A stretch of DNA of 64,000 nt, taken from assembly GCF_014650495.1 (NCBI RefSeq), contig NZ_BMVB01000001.1:166003-230002 (forward strand), in the 5' to 3' direction. A program made the position numbers and the translations under genes. Positions 42,988-50,699 of the stretch are shown here, piece by piece. Below the pieces are notes generated by a model that saw only the letters and a list, made by a program, of their open reading frames with translations, was not told the origin of the DNA and did no database searches. Source of the DNA: Streptomyces cinnamoneus (GTDB lineage: Bacteria > Actinomycetota > Actinomycetes > Streptomycetales > Streptomycetaceae). The number at the start of each line of letters is the position of its first letter. Within the stretch, counting starts at the first letter, position 1.

Positions 42988-43248
42988 TCACTCAGCGGTT
43001 GGGCTCCCTGGCTCCTTCTCCCACCTTGGAGGAAGAGTCATAGTTATCTCACGTGTGGAGGATTTCAGAGTGATCGTGTGTTCACCTCGCCCGATGGCTC
43101 GGTCAATCTTCTTGATTTCTGACCATGAGAATCCTTGGCTGCGGTATTTGTTCCGCTGGCTTGGTTTCATGTAGCGGATGTCACTTTTTGAGATGGCGGT
43201 CATACCGGCATGCCGTGCTCGTGCTGGACTGCTGGTCATCTTGGTCAT
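42988..43248 (-). CDS. Small basic hypothetical protein
   Basis: This 86-aa protein of unknown family is rich in Ser, Lys and Arg (KSDIRYMKPSQRNKYRSQG, SWSEIKKIDRAIGRGEHTIT). ATG 43248 is preceded by GGGAGGG with about 8-base spacing, which supports it as real. It lies about 30 bp downstream of the creatininase-family gene on the same strand and may be its operon partner. It is moderately AT-rich like the rest of the element's left end. Confidence 0.65.
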   Translation of the reverse strand: MTKMTSSPARARHAGMTAISKSDIRYMKPSQRNKYRSQGFSWSEIKKIDRAIGRGEHTITLKSSTREITMTLPPRWEKEPGSPTAE

Positions 43249-43280
43249 GAATTCACCCTCCCATCCTGGCAGCCGCGGAT

Positions 43281-43991
43281 TTATAGCTCGCCGAGGATTC
43301 GCAGATGGCCGACGAAGTCCTCTATGAGGCTTGCCAGCACAGCTTTTCCTTTGTCTGCTGTCGCGTGGGACGGGTAGCCGATCACTCCGCTTTCCGTGTA
43401 TCCCTTCATGCCCAGCGTCAGAAGGAAACGGCGTTCCCCGCCGTCGTGGTCGGCAGTCTCGTATCCCGGTCGCACAAGGGACGGCTCCGCGTGCAGCAGG
43501 ATGGAAGTCTCGATCTCCCCCGCGTGCATGTCGCTGTGCGCATCGGACACCAGGCCGGCGCTCTCTCGTGCCCGGCGCCACTCGCTGCTCAGCGGGAAGA
43601 GGGTCATGCGTGGCTCCATGACGTTCGCCTCCTGGACGATGTTGGAGAGCACATAGTTGCCGCCATGGCCGTTGATAATCACGAGTTTCTGGATCCCGGA
43701 CCGTTCGAGTGAGGAACGGATGTCATCCACCACCGCGTACAGCGTCCGGGCGCTGATGCTCACCGAGCCTGGCCAGGTGCCGTGTTCGTGGCTGCACGAC
43801 ACCGTGATCGGTGGGAGGACGAGTACGGGATATCGGGCGCCCACCTCGCGGGCGATGATCGAGGCGATGGCGGTGTCCGTGATCAGTGGCAGGTAGGCGC
43901 CATGCTGCTCGAACGACCCAACGGGAAGAACGGCCACCCGCGGGTCCTGCTCCTGGACGTCGGTGGTGGTGGCCGTCGGCAGCAGGTTCAC
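43281..43991 (-). CDS. Creatininase family protein
   Basis: This 236-aa metallohydrolase fold protein has PVGSFEQHGAYLPLITDTAIA (Glu and His metal ligands), SCSHEHGTWPGSVSIS, IINGHGGNYVLSNIV and DMHAGEIETSILLH, matching creatinine amidohydrolase/MftE-type enzymes. All metal ligands appear intact. Its substrate cannot be told. It sits 22 bp downstream of the XRE regulator gene in the element's accessory region. A peptide-maturation or amide-hydrolysis role is possible. Confidence 0.9.
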   Translation of the reverse strand: MNLLPTATTTDVQEQDPRVAVLPVGSFEQHGAYLPLITDTAIASIIAREVGARYPVLVLPPITVSCSHEHGTWPGSVSISARTLYAVVDDIRSSLERSGIQKLVIINGHGGNYVLSNIVQEANVMEPRMTLFPLSSEWRRARESAGLVSDAHSDMHAGEIETSILLHAEPSLVRPGYETADHDGGERRFLLTLGMKGYTESGVIGYPSHATADKGKAVLASLIEDFVGHLRILGEL

Positions 43992-44013
43992 GAGGCTCCT
44001 TCGATCTGCGGGC

Positions 44014-45204
44014 TCAAGTACTTCTCATAGTGCCCAACGTGTGGTTCAACTCCGCAATCTCCACCAGCTTCCGCCATCGCGCAAGATGTGTTTGAAGCCG
44101 AAACAGCTCCTCCTTGATCCGCGCTGAACCCGTGGCCTGAGCCACGGCGACGGCCTGAAGCGCGGTCTCGTGGGCGCTCTCCACGTCCTCCGATAAGGCG
44201 TAGGCCGTAGCGAGTCGTGCCAGACAGAGTCCGCGGTCTCGCTCCTGCTCCGCCGGCCAGTCCTTCAGGCTTCCCAGGAATACGGGGATCGCTTCCTGCG
44301 GCCGCTGGAGGCGGAGACTGCACATGGCCGCCTCCATCTCGACGTAGGACGGTGTGCAGTACATGGCGAACCGGTCGTCGTCGCCCACGCCCCGCTCGGC
44401 CGCCTCCCGGGCCCGGTCAAGTGTCCGCGCGCACTCGTCGGCCTCTCCGAGTAGTGACTGGGCATTGGCCGAGGCCCGCAGGACGACCGCCTGGACCCGG
44501 TGAGGAAGCTTGCCGAGACGGCGGGCGGCTGCGTTGGCCAGGCCCACTCCGTGTCCCGCGTGTCCGGCCTCGGCCGCGATGTTGCTCCTGCGCTGGAGCG
44601 TGTAGGCGGAGACGACGGGGTCGTCGAGTTCTTGGGCGTAGTCCATGGCCAGGTTGGTCCACTGCATCGCGGTTCGGGAGTCGCCGAGGTCCTGGTAGAG
44701 CCATCCCAAGAACTCCGAGAACCGCGAGCCCATGTGCAGTACGTCGTCACGAATCGATCCGGACGCTTCAACGCACATCTGCTCGATCAGGGGTAACTGA
44801 GCCTCCACCGCCGGCACGAGAAACCGTGGACCGACCAGGGGTTCGGCTTGCGCATGTTGAGTGAACACCGCTTGGAGGTAACTGACCATGGGTGGGCTAA
44901 CGCTCCCCGGCAGCGCCACAGGCGTAGGCATCGGCGACGTGACAGCCGGTAGCGGAGCTACGGTTGCGCTCTCTCGAACGAACCCCAGCTCTGCGTCCGT
45001 CGCCTGGTAGACCTCGCGGAACAGCCGCTGGTACTTCTCGCCGGGCGGGCGGCGCCCGTTCTCGAACATGGAGATCTCGGCCTTGAGGCTGGACTGGCCA
45101 GGCAGTTCCACCCCGAGTCGGTCTGCCGCGGCATACAACTGGTCTGCCAACTGTGCTTGCGTCCAGTTTCGAGCCTTGCGTGCGGCCTGCAGGTTCTTCG
45201 TCAT
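44014..45204 (-). CDS. XRE family regulator with TPR-like domain
   Basis: This 396-aa protein has an N-terminal helix-turn-helix (residues about 4-62: LQAARKARNWTQAQLADQLY ... LKAEISMFENGRRPPGEKYQRLF). A linker of about 40 residues and a long helical C-terminal region with TPR-like repeats (about 130-385) follow. This design is common in Streptomyces regulators that bind peptide or protein ligands. It precedes the creatininase-family gene. A GTTAACA inverted repeat about 67 bp upstream of its start may be its operator. Confidence 0.88.
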   Translation of the reverse strand: MTKNLQAARKARNWTQAQLADQLYAAADRLGVELPGQSSLKAEISMFENGRRPPGEKYQRLFREVYQATDAELGFVRESATVAPLPAVTSPMPTPVALPGSVSPPMVSYLQAVFTQHAQAEPLVGPRFLVPAVEAQLPLIEQMCVEASGSIRDDVLHMGSRFSEFLGWLYQDLGDSRTAMQWTNLAMDYAQELDDPVVSAYTLQRRSNIAAEAGHAGHGVGLANAAARRLGKLPHRVQAVVLRASANAQSLLGEADECARTLDRAREAAERGVGDDDRFAMYCTPSYVEMEAAMCSLRLQRPQEAIPVFLGSLKDWPAEQERDRGLCLARLATAYALSEDVESAHETALQAVAVAQATGSARIKEELFRLQTHLARWRKLVEIAELNHTLGTMRST

Positions 45205-45270
45205 CGCGCCCCCAGCGTCAAGCGATGCGGCGCTCTCATCATGCCGCCAACGCCCCTGGAGACGCGGGCT

Positions 45271-45300
45271 GTTAACAGATAACAGGGTGGGGGTGTTAAC
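45271..45300. promoter_or_regulatory. Inverted repeat upstream of XRE gene
   Basis: GTTAACA (45271-45277) and TGTTAAC (45294-45300) form a perfect 7-bp inverted repeat with a 16-bp spacer. Related ATAACAGGG and CCCTGT words lie nearby. It lies between the XRE gene start (45204) and the gntR stop (45334), a natural place for an operator of the XRE regulator. Confidence 0.55.
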
Positions 45301-45333
45301 CCCTGTCGACTGCGTAACTCGCGAACCTACGGC

Positions 45334-45717
45334 TTACTTGTCACCACGCAACGCCTCGGAGTCGCGGTTCGCCTCAAGCTCCGCGACTCGATCGGCAAGA
45401 TCAGCAAGTCGGGAGGTGACATGGTGCAGTTGCTCTTGAAGGTCCCGAAGGCTCGAAGCCGTCTGCTGGGCGGTGGGCTGACCCTCCTTTGGGTCGACGA
45501 CGTACGTTCCGCTGCCTCGCCGACCCTCCACCAGGCCGTCGGCTGCTAGCTGCTGGTATGCGCCCTGGACCGTCATGAGGGCCACTCCAAGCTCCTGAGC
45601 AAGGTTCTTGGCGCCGGGCAGTCGACTCCCGGGGGAGTACGCACCGTCGGCGATTTTGCTCCGGAATCTGGCGGCGATGTCCTTGGCGCTCGGGGGCTTC
45701 TGAGGCTTCGAGTCCAT
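45334..45717 (-). CDS. GntR family repressor (KorSA-type)
   Basis: This 127-aa short GntR protein has the winged helix at residues about 9-75 (KDIAARFRSKIADGAYSPGSRLPGAKNLAQELGVALMTVQGAYQQLAADGLVEGRRGSGTYVV). A C-terminal coiled coil follows (LRDLQEQLHHVTSRLADLADRVAELE). There is no ligand domain, as in the transfer repressors KorSA/KorA of pSAM2-type elements. It faces three ACCTAGGT boxes in the divergent promoter region and is expected to hold the rightward conjugation/replication operon silent and repress itself. Confidence 0.9.
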   Translation of the reverse strand: MDSKPQKPPSAKDIAARFRSKIADGAYSPGSRLPGAKNLAQELGVALMTVQGAYQQLAADGLVEGRRGSGTYVVDPKEGQPTAQQTASSLRDLQEQLHHVTSRLADLADRVAELEANRDSEALRGDK

Positions 45718-45733
45718 GTGCAGAGCCTATCTG

Positions 45734-45821
45734 ACCTAGGTCTTTTGCCTTCCTTGCCCTGAAGGGTTGACACCCAACAAGCAACCTAGGTAGCTTCGTC
45801 GTCGTGAGGAGTTACCTAGGT
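45734..45821. promoter_or_regulatory. Three ACCTAGGT boxes and rightward promoter
   Basis: The perfect palindrome ACCTAGGT occurs at 45734-45741, 45784-45791 and 45814-45821. The last two share the longer word ACCTAGGTAGCT and are exactly 30 bp apart, about three helical turns. TTGACA (45767-45772) with TAGCTT (45791-45796), spacing 18, is a good plus-strand promoter whose -10 overlaps the second box. The first box lies 17 bp upstream of the gntR ATG. This is the natural master switch of the element. Confidence 0.75.
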
Positions 45822-46099
45822 AGCTCGCTCGGCTTCGACGGGCCCCGTGTGCACGGGAGCCCCCAGGGTTACCACGCCCGTCGGAAGCACTCGTTCCTTG
45901 ACAACTCCACAGTGTGCGGGCCTCTGAGCCGTCTCCCTCGTAAGTGACGGCCGCGCGGATGCAAGGCCGCGCGTTCACGACTTCAGCCTCTTCGCGGCGC
46001 TTCGAGCGCTGCGGCCGGTTGCCTGCCTCGCTCGTCTCGTACGGGCGGGGTTGAGGGGAGCCGGACAGTCCGGACGACCTCATCTCGGAAGGCACTGAC
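45822..46099. other. Leader region of the rightward operon
   Basis: About 280 bp between the boxes and the first rightward gene. No coding frame with a ribosome site is seen. It contains GCGGCGCTTCGAGCGCTGCGG-like inverted words around 45995-46015 that could fold in RNA. GGAAGG precedes the ATG at 46100. Confidence 0.45.
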
Positions 46100-46345
46100 A
46101 TGGGCAAGTTCTTCGACAGCGTGTTCATCAGCACCGGGACCGTCCACGGTGGCCAGCACATGCACACCCATCACGAGGACGGCACGACCACCACCGTCTC
46201 GTACCAGGATGGCCAGACCTTCACCACGGTCACCGACAAGGACGGCAACGAGCACATCACGTACGCCGACGGCAGCACCCACACCCGCTACAGCGACCCG
46301 CTGGACGTCTTGGACGCCGTGATGCGGGCCCGTCGCGAGCGCTGA
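46100..46345 (+). CDS. Small hypothetical AICE protein
   Basis: This 81-aa protein is rich in Thr, His and Asp, with repeated strand-like segments (HMHTHHEDGTTTTVSYQDGQ, TFTTVTDKDGNEHITYADGS). No known family. GGAAGG precedes the ATG. It is the first gene after the repressor-controlled promoter and would be expressed early on derepression. Confidence 0.8.
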   Translation: MGKFFDSVFISTGTVHGGQHMHTHHEDGTTTTVSYQDGQTFTTVTDKDGNEHITYADGSTHTRYSDPLDVLDAVMRARRER

Positions 46346-46361
46346 TCTGCCCCCCAGCCCC

Positions 46362-46398
46362 AGGGCGGCCGGCAGGCCACCGGTCCTGATCGGCCGCC
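46362..46398 (+). other. Leader stem-loop before DUF3307-like gene
   Basis: GGGCGGCCG (46362-46370) pairs perfectly with CGGCCGCCC (46390-46398), with a 19-base loop, and further C/G pairing outside. It lies in the 76-bp gap between the first gene and the DUF3307-like gene. It resembles the other G/C hairpins placed ahead of genes in this operon but has a different sequence. Confidence 0.6.
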
Positions 46399-46439
46399 CC
46401 GGGGTATCCGAGCGTCACGTCATGAGAGGTACCGCCATC

Positions 46440-46907
46440 ATGGCCGCCGTTTTCGCTGCTGCCTTCATCGCTCTGTACGTAGCGCACTCCGTTGGGGACC
46501 ACTGGGTCCAGTCCTCCTGCCAGGCCGCGGAAAAGGGGTTACCGGGCTGGCCCGGGCGCCTCGCGTGCGCCCGCCACATCTTCGGGCTCACCGTGACGAA
46601 GTGCGCCGTCCTCGTTCCTGTCGTCCTGCTGCTGCGCCTGCCGGTGACCGTCCTCGGGCTGGCTCTGGCGCTCGCTGTGGACGCGGGGACTCACTACTGG
46701 GCCGACCGTCGCACGACGCTCGCCTGGCTCGCCCGGGCCTGCGGCCGGGCCGAGTTCTACAGCCTGGGAACCCCCTCGCATCCCACCGCGCCGGCCACGG
46801 CCACGGGGACCCCGGCCGCCCATCTCGGGACCGGCGCGTACGTCCTTGACCAGAGCTGGCACCACCTGTGGCTCGGGGTTGCTGCCCTGATCATCGCCAC
46901 CGTCTGA
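46440..46907 (+). CDS. DUF3307-like membrane protein
   Basis: This 155-aa protein starts MAAVFAAAFIALYVAHSVGDHWVQS, the HSxGDH(W/F) signature of DUF3307, then has two or three more helices (about 40-75 and a C-terminal LGVAALIIATV). ATG 46440 is preferred because AGAGG lies about 10 bases upstream; ATG 46422 lacks a site. It occurs commonly in AICEs and phages. Function is unknown. Confidence 0.75.
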   Translation: MAAVFAAAFIALYVAHSVGDHWVQSSCQAAEKGLPGWPGRLACARHIFGLTVTKCAVLVPVVLLLRLPVTVLGLALALAVDAGTHYWADRRTTLAWLARACGRAEFYSLGTPSHPTAPATATGTPAAHLGTGAYVLDQSWHHLWLGVAALIIATV

Positions 46908-46921
46908 ACAGCTTCGCTTTC

Positions 46922-46959
46922 GGGGCGGTCGCCTCTCACCACAAGACCGCGGCCGCCCC
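46922..46959 (+). other. Conserved leader hairpin, copy 1
   Basis: GGGGCGGTCGC (46922-46932) pairs with GCGGCCGCCCC (46949-46959), an 11-bp stem with one G-T pair and the loop CTCTCACCACAAGACC. The loop and the downstream GTCCCTTCGAC are shared with copies 2 and 3. It lies just upstream of the gene starting at 46991. Confidence 0.8.
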
Positions 46960-46990
46960 GCTCCTGTCCCTTCGACTTCGGGAGAGACCC

Positions 46991-47278
46991 ATGCGTGCGT
47001 ACGTCTGCGGCCAGGTGGCCGCGAGTATCGAAGAGTTCATGGAACTGGCCCTTGGCACCCCGCCCGAGCTGTGGCTTGGGGTGGAAGGGGAAAGCAGCGA
47101 GGACCGTACCGCCCGCCTGGCGGCCGCACGGGACATACTCGCGGATGACCCGGAGCTGGTGGACCGCGTGTCCGCCGTCGCGGCCCGTGCGATTGAGGAG
47201 CACACCCCGGAGCTGTTCACCGTCCGTCAGCTCCCCGCTCGTCCCGCGTCGCGCGGGGCCCGGAAGGCGGTGGCGTGA
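46991..47278 (+). CDS. Small hypothetical protein upstream of WhiB gene
   Basis: This 95-aa acidic, helical protein (SIEEFMELALGTPPELWLGVEGE, RLAAARDILADDPELVDRVSAVAARAIEEH) has no recognised family. GGGAGAG precedes the ATG at 46991. It is encoded directly ahead of the WhiB gene with a TGATG overlap, so the two are coupled. The conserved leader hairpin lies 32 bp upstream. Confidence 0.8.
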   Translation: MRAYVCGQVAASIEEFMELALGTPPELWLGVEGESSEDRTARLAAARDILADDPELVDRVSAVAARAIEEHTPELFTVRQLPARPASRGARKAVA

Positions 47279-47757
47279 TGTCCCGACGGATCACGGGAGC
47301 CCGCAAGGCGGTCGACGGCTGTCGACGGCCGCCCAACGGTGAACTGGGAGTCGACCTGGCGCCTGACCCCGGGCTTCGGGGCGCGCTGTGCAAGGTGATC
47401 GAGCCGGAGATCTTCTACCCCGAGCCTGGAGAGGATGCCACGGCGGACATGGCTCGCGAGCTGTGCGGCCGCTGCCCGGTGCGGAGCGCTTGCCTGGAAG
47501 CCGCCTTGGCGGCGGAGGGCAGCGCCGTGGCGGGCAAGCGGTTCGGGATCCGCGGTGGCGAGGGGCCCAAGGAGCGGTACCTGATCTACCGGCGCCGTCG
47601 CCGGGCCGCCCTGGGGGACGAGGTCACGCGCACATGCGGGAAGACGGCGGGCTACTACCGGCACCGCCGGGACGGTGAGGACCCCTGCCCGGCGTGCCTG
47701 GACGCCTACCGCCAGCGCCGCACCTCCGGCCGGGCCGGGAAGGCGGTGGCGGCATGA
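47278..47757 (+). CDS. WhiB family iron-sulfur regulator
   Basis: This 159-aa Wbl protein has four cluster Cys (GALCKV, ... ELCGRCPVRSAC) spaced as C-x29-C-x2-C-x5-C or close to it. The usual G[VI]WGG turn reads GKRFGIRGG, so the tryptophan is replaced by Arg. The C terminus has TRTCGKTAGYYRHRRDGEDPCPACLDAYRQRR, a second Cys/His-rich segment seen in element-borne Wbl proteins. GTG 47275 is an alternative start. It probably senses redox state or NO to control transfer or host development genes. Confidence 0.88.
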   Translation: MSRRITGARKAVDGCRRPPNGELGVDLAPDPGLRGALCKVIEPEIFYPEPGEDATADMARELCGRCPVRSACLEAALAAEGSAVAGKRFGIRGGEGPKERYLIYRRRRRAALGDEVTRTCGKTAGYYRHRRDGEDPCPACLDAYRQRRTSGRAGKAVAA

Positions 47758-47945
47758 CTTCCTCTCTTCCCCGCGGTGGGGTGGTACTGGAGCGGCTGTT
47801 GGCTGAGCTGCGGGCCGCGCAGCCCGGTGGCGTGCTCGCCGAGCAGCGGCACCAGTTCCTCGACCTGGACCCGGACCTCGTTCGCGACGACTACACCCGG
47901 CCGGCCGCCATCGGCGAGTCCAAGGACGAGGGGAGGCGGCCGTGA
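47754..47945 (+). CDS. Small hypothetical AICE protein
   Basis: This 63-aa protein has a helical LERLLAELRAAQPGG core followed by LDLDPDLVRDDYTRPA. Its ATG overlaps the whiB stop (ATGA) and its own stop overlaps the GGDEF gene start (GTGA), so it is a coupled link in the operon. No family recognised. Confidence 0.75.
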   Translation: MTSSLPRGGVVLERLLAELRAAQPGGVLAEQRHQFLDLDPDLVRDDYTRPAAIGESKDEGRRP

Positions 47946-48586
47946 GTGCTCTGCTGCCGGCAATCGCTGCTGCTGGTCCGTTGGCGGCCGGCTGGTCGCT
48001 GCACGTCCTGCGGCTCCGTAGCCGGATCGAGGTGGCGCGCCGCGATCCGCTGACCGGTCTGCCGACCCGCGCGGCGTTCATGGAACAGGCAGCCAAGGCT
48101 TTGGACGCTGCCCCGTGTGCCGTCTACCTGATCGATCTGGACCGCTTCAAGCAGGTCAACGACACCTACGGGCATGCCGCAGGGGACGCGGTCCTCCGCG
48201 CCGCGGGGGAGCGCTTGGCCCGGTGGGCAGAGGTGAACGAGGGCACGCCCGCCCGGCTGGGCGGCGACGAATTCGCTGCCATCACCCCTGTACGGAGCCG
48301 CCAGGAACACACCTGGTTGCTGGAGGACCTGGCCCGGGCGCTGAAGCTGCCGGTGCAGTTCGAGGAGCACTCGCTCACCGTCGGCGCGTCCATTGGGTTG
48401 GTGGCCTTCGACCCGCGGACGGACGAGGGAGATCTCCCGACGCTGCTGCGCGTGGCTGATGAGCACATGTACGCGGCCAAACGTGCTGGCGCCCCGTGGC
48501 TGAACGCGCTGAGCACGAAAGCGGCATGTGCGACGGTCAACGGCCGCCGGGCTGGCCGCCGTGGAGCTGCGGAGGAGACGCTGTGA
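47942..48586 (+). CDS. GGDEF-domain diguanylate cyclase
   Basis: This 214-aa protein has a short N-terminal hydrophobic segment (about residues 2-22), then a single GGDEF domain: DPLTGLPTRAAFMEQ, AVYLIDLDRFKQVNDTYGHAAGDAVL, and the active-site LGGDEFAAI intact. It ends ADEHMYAAKRAGAPWLN. All features needed to make c-di-GMP are present. No EAL domain or receiver domain. The GTG start overlaps the preceding stop. In Streptomyces c-di-GMP holds BldD on DNA and delays sporulation, so this gene could affect host development. Confidence 0.9.
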   Translation: MSALLPAIAAAGPLAAGWSLHVLRLRSRIEVARRDPLTGLPTRAAFMEQAAKALDAAPCAVYLIDLDRFKQVNDTYGHAAGDAVLRAAGERLARWAEVNEGTPARLGGDEFAAITPVRSRQEHTWLLEDLARALKLPVQFEEHSLTVGASIGLVAFDPRTDEGDLPTLLRVADEHMYAAKRAGAPWLNALSTKAACATVNGRRAGRRGAAEETL

Positions 48587-49674
48587 TGGGCGGCGGCAAG
48601 TCGTTGACCAATGCGCAGAGGATCGTCCTGGCCTCCGCGTTCGTGCCCATGTTCGCTACCGGTGTCGCTGGTGGGATGGGGACGTTCAGCAACATCAGCC
48701 GGGCCTACGGAGCCGGGACCGCCTTGGGCGCGGTAGCGGCCGGTGAGGGCGCGACCGCTGTGCTGGCTCTGGTGCTCCTCGGGCTGACGATGCTGGGGCA
48801 GTCCTCCCCCTGGATCGTTCGGGCAGGCTTGTGGGCGTTCCCCGCTGCGGCGTCGGTGATGGCGGCCATGGCTGCGGACGATCCGGGCCGGACCGTGATC
48901 TACGCCGTGACCCCGATGGGCATGTGTGTGTCGGCAGAGGGCATGGCGTTCCTGGCTCGTCGCATCGTGGTGCACACCGATGGCCGCGACGCCGAGGCTG
49001 AGGCGAGGGCTGCCGCCGTTGTGCAGGCGCTGGCGTATCACCGGGCCCGTGCGGCGAACCACCCGGACGTGAAGGTCCAGGAAGCGTCCGAGCGTACGTC
49101 GTGGAAGCTGGCGCGGAAGGTCGGCATGGGGGATGCGTCCCTGGGGGTGCGGCTGCTGGATATCCAGCGCGAGCGCGTCACGGATGGCGCGGATGCTGCC
49201 CTTGCGGCCATGTTCACCGTTGCCATGACGCCCGGCGAACGGCAGGTGTGCGGGCCGGATGAGATCGCATCCGTTCCCAGCCCGCACGCCCCTGCACTGC
49301 CGCCCGTACAAGAGTCCGATGTCACCCCACCGCACGGCACGGACGAGGGACCGTCCGTCCTGGTCACACCCCGTACGGATGGTGTGCGGAGCACCCCCGC
49401 ACGGGACCAGCACGCTGCCCGCACGGCTCCGGCGATAGTCGCCGAGAGGGCGCTTCTGGAGGCCCAGTTCGAGGAAGCGGCACGGGAGCGACTGCGCCTG
49501 GAGGCACGCCGTACATACCTCGAATCCGCACAGGCGGGCCGCACGCTCAGTGCCCGTGCGCTGGGCGAGGCGTACGGCATGAGCGAGTCGTGGGGACGCA
49601 AGCAGATCGTCGCCGTCCGCGACAACGAACCGCGCCGGCCGTACCTGCGAGCCGTGGACGACCAGGCCAGTTGA
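48586..49674 (+). CDS. Membrane protein with helix-turn-helix-like C terminus (Spd-like)
   Basis: This 362-aa protein has four predicted helices in residues 1-125 (for example FVPMFATGVAGG, VAAGEGATAVLALVLLGLTML). A helical middle region and a Pro-rich linker (about 225-280) follow. The C terminus has LEARRTYLESAQAGRTLSARALGEAYGMSESWGRKQIVAVRD, like a helix-turn-helix. This looks like DUF2637/SpdB-type AICE proteins. TGATG overlap with the GGDEF gene; GTG 48583 is an alternative start. A role in plasmid spread between cells is inferred from element type. Confidence 0.7.
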   Translation: MGGGKSLTNAQRIVLASAFVPMFATGVAGGMGTFSNISRAYGAGTALGAVAAGEGATAVLALVLLGLTMLGQSSPWIVRAGLWAFPAAASVMAAMAADDPGRTVIYAVTPMGMCVSAEGMAFLARRIVVHTDGRDAEAEARAAAVVQALAYHRARAANHPDVKVQEASERTSWKLARKVGMGDASLGVRLLDIQRERVTDGADAALAAMFTVAMTPGERQVCGPDEIASVPSPHAPALPPVQESDVTPPHGTDEGPSVLVTPRTDGVRSTPARDQHAARTAPAIVAERALLEAQFEEAARERLRLEARRTYLESAQAGRTLSARALGEAYGMSESWGRKQIVAVRDNEPRRPYLRAVDDQAS

Positions 49675-50012
49675 TGGCTGCCACACCCGTCTACCAGTGG
49701 CGCCTGGCCCCGGACGGACTGGCCACCTACCGGCAACTGCGTGCCGCTGGGCTGCGCCCCGGCGGCCAGCCGGTCGTCGCCCAGCTCGAACGTCCTCGCC
49801 GGCGACGTGGTCCGCTGGTCGCCTACCTCTATCGCATCGACTTGGCCAAGCCGGTCCGGCCGATGACCCCGGCCCGCTGGGCGGCACTGGCCAAGGCCAA
49901 CGCCGCCCAGCGGATCTGCCCGAACTGCAGGACCGACGCCGGATACCGCATCCCGACCTCGCTCGGCATGTGCGTGACGTGCGCCTATCCCGAGGAACAG
50001 CGCGCTGCCTGA
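49674..50012 (+). CDS. Zinc-binding AICE protein (RRQRL-type)
   Basis: This 112-aa protein has TYRQLRAAGLRPGGQPVVAQL, close to the RRQRL motif of a conserved AICE family. A C-terminal zinc ribbon has CPNCRTDAGYRIPTSLGMCVTC. The start overlaps the upstream stop (TGATG). It is widely associated with Streptomyces integrative elements; the role is unknown. Confidence 0.82.
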   Translation: MAATPVYQWRLAPDGLATYRQLRAAGLRPGGQPVVAQLERPRRRRGPLVAYLYRIDLAKPVRPMTPARWAALAKANAAQRICPNCRTDAGYRIPTSLGMCVTCAYPEEQRAA

Positions 50013-50043
50013 CCACCTCACCTGACTCCGAAGGAGAACCGCA

Positions 50044-50301
50044 ATGACCACGCAGACCGTTCACGGCAGCACGCAGACCGCCCAGCAGCAGGCCGCCCAG
50101 CAGCAGGGTTCCCACCATTGGGTCATGACCGTGGAACTGCCCGGACACATGACCTACAGCACCTACGGCACGTGGACCCCGCCGGCCGGAGCGACCCGCC
50201 ACGACGTGTTCACGGCCATCAAGGAGCAGATAGCGAAGAACAACCCCGAGCTGGCCACGGCCAACGTCATGTTCTTCGCCCTGGAGCCCAACCAGCTCTG
50301 A
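50044..50301 (+). CDS. Small conserved AICE protein
   Basis: This 85-aa protein has a Gln-rich start (TQTAQQQAAQQQGS) and a compact remainder (HWVMTVELPGHMTYSTYG, THDVFTAIKEQI-like helix, NVMFFALEPNQL). AAGGAGAA precedes the ATG. No known function; such proteins are typically encoded upstream of traB. Confidence 0.78.
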   Translation: MTTQTVHGSTQTAQQQAAQQQGSHHWVMTVELPGHMTYSTYGTWTPPAGATRHDVFTAIKEQIAKNNPELATANVMFFALEPNQL

Positions 50302-50306
50302 CGCTC

Positions 50307-50609
50307 ATGAAACTCCGCTGGATCGGCCCTGCCGCCGCCATCACGGTGGGCGCCGTCGCTGCAGCTGACTACGCATGGCAGCTCGCCACCCACGGTGTGC
50401 CCGTACTGATTAACGTGGCTTGCACGCTGGCCATTTACGCCACCGTTCATACGGCAGTGCGGCGGGCCGTTGACGAGCTGCTGGCCACCACGCACCGCTG
50501 TCCCGTGCCGGGGTGCCGCTTCCGGATACGGCTGGTCAACCCCGATCCGGGTGAAAGCCGCCGCTGGCAGGAGATTGCCGCAGCACACCCGCTGCACCGC
50601 CATCACTGA
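50307..50609 (+). CDS. Small membrane protein upstream of traB
   Basis: This 100-aa protein has two hydrophobic helices (about residues 6-24 and 30-52) followed by a basic cytosolic tail with CPVPGCRFRIRLVNPD. It starts 5 bp after the preceding stop and is probably translationally coupled. It may be part of the spread/transfer machinery, but no family is recognised. Confidence 0.72.
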   Translation: MKLRWIGPAAAITVGAVAAADYAWQLATHGVPVLINVACTLAIYATVHTAVRRAVDELLATTHRCPVPGCRFRIRLVNPDPGESRRWQEIAAAHPLHRHH

Positions 50610-50625
50610 GCCTTCGGGCTCCAAT

Positions 50626-50670
50626 GCGGGGCCCAGCCGCATGCCGTCCAAAGCGCCGGCCAGGCCCCGC
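50626..50670 (+). other. Leader stem-loop before traB
   Basis: GCGGGGCC (50626-50633) pairs perfectly with GGCCCCGC (50663-50670), with a 29-base loop. It ends about 30 bp before the traB GTG. Another gene-leading hairpin of the element, different in sequence from the conserved triplicate. Confidence 0.55.
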
Positions 50671-50699
50671 CTTCCCTCCCTGCACGGAAGGAATCGCAA

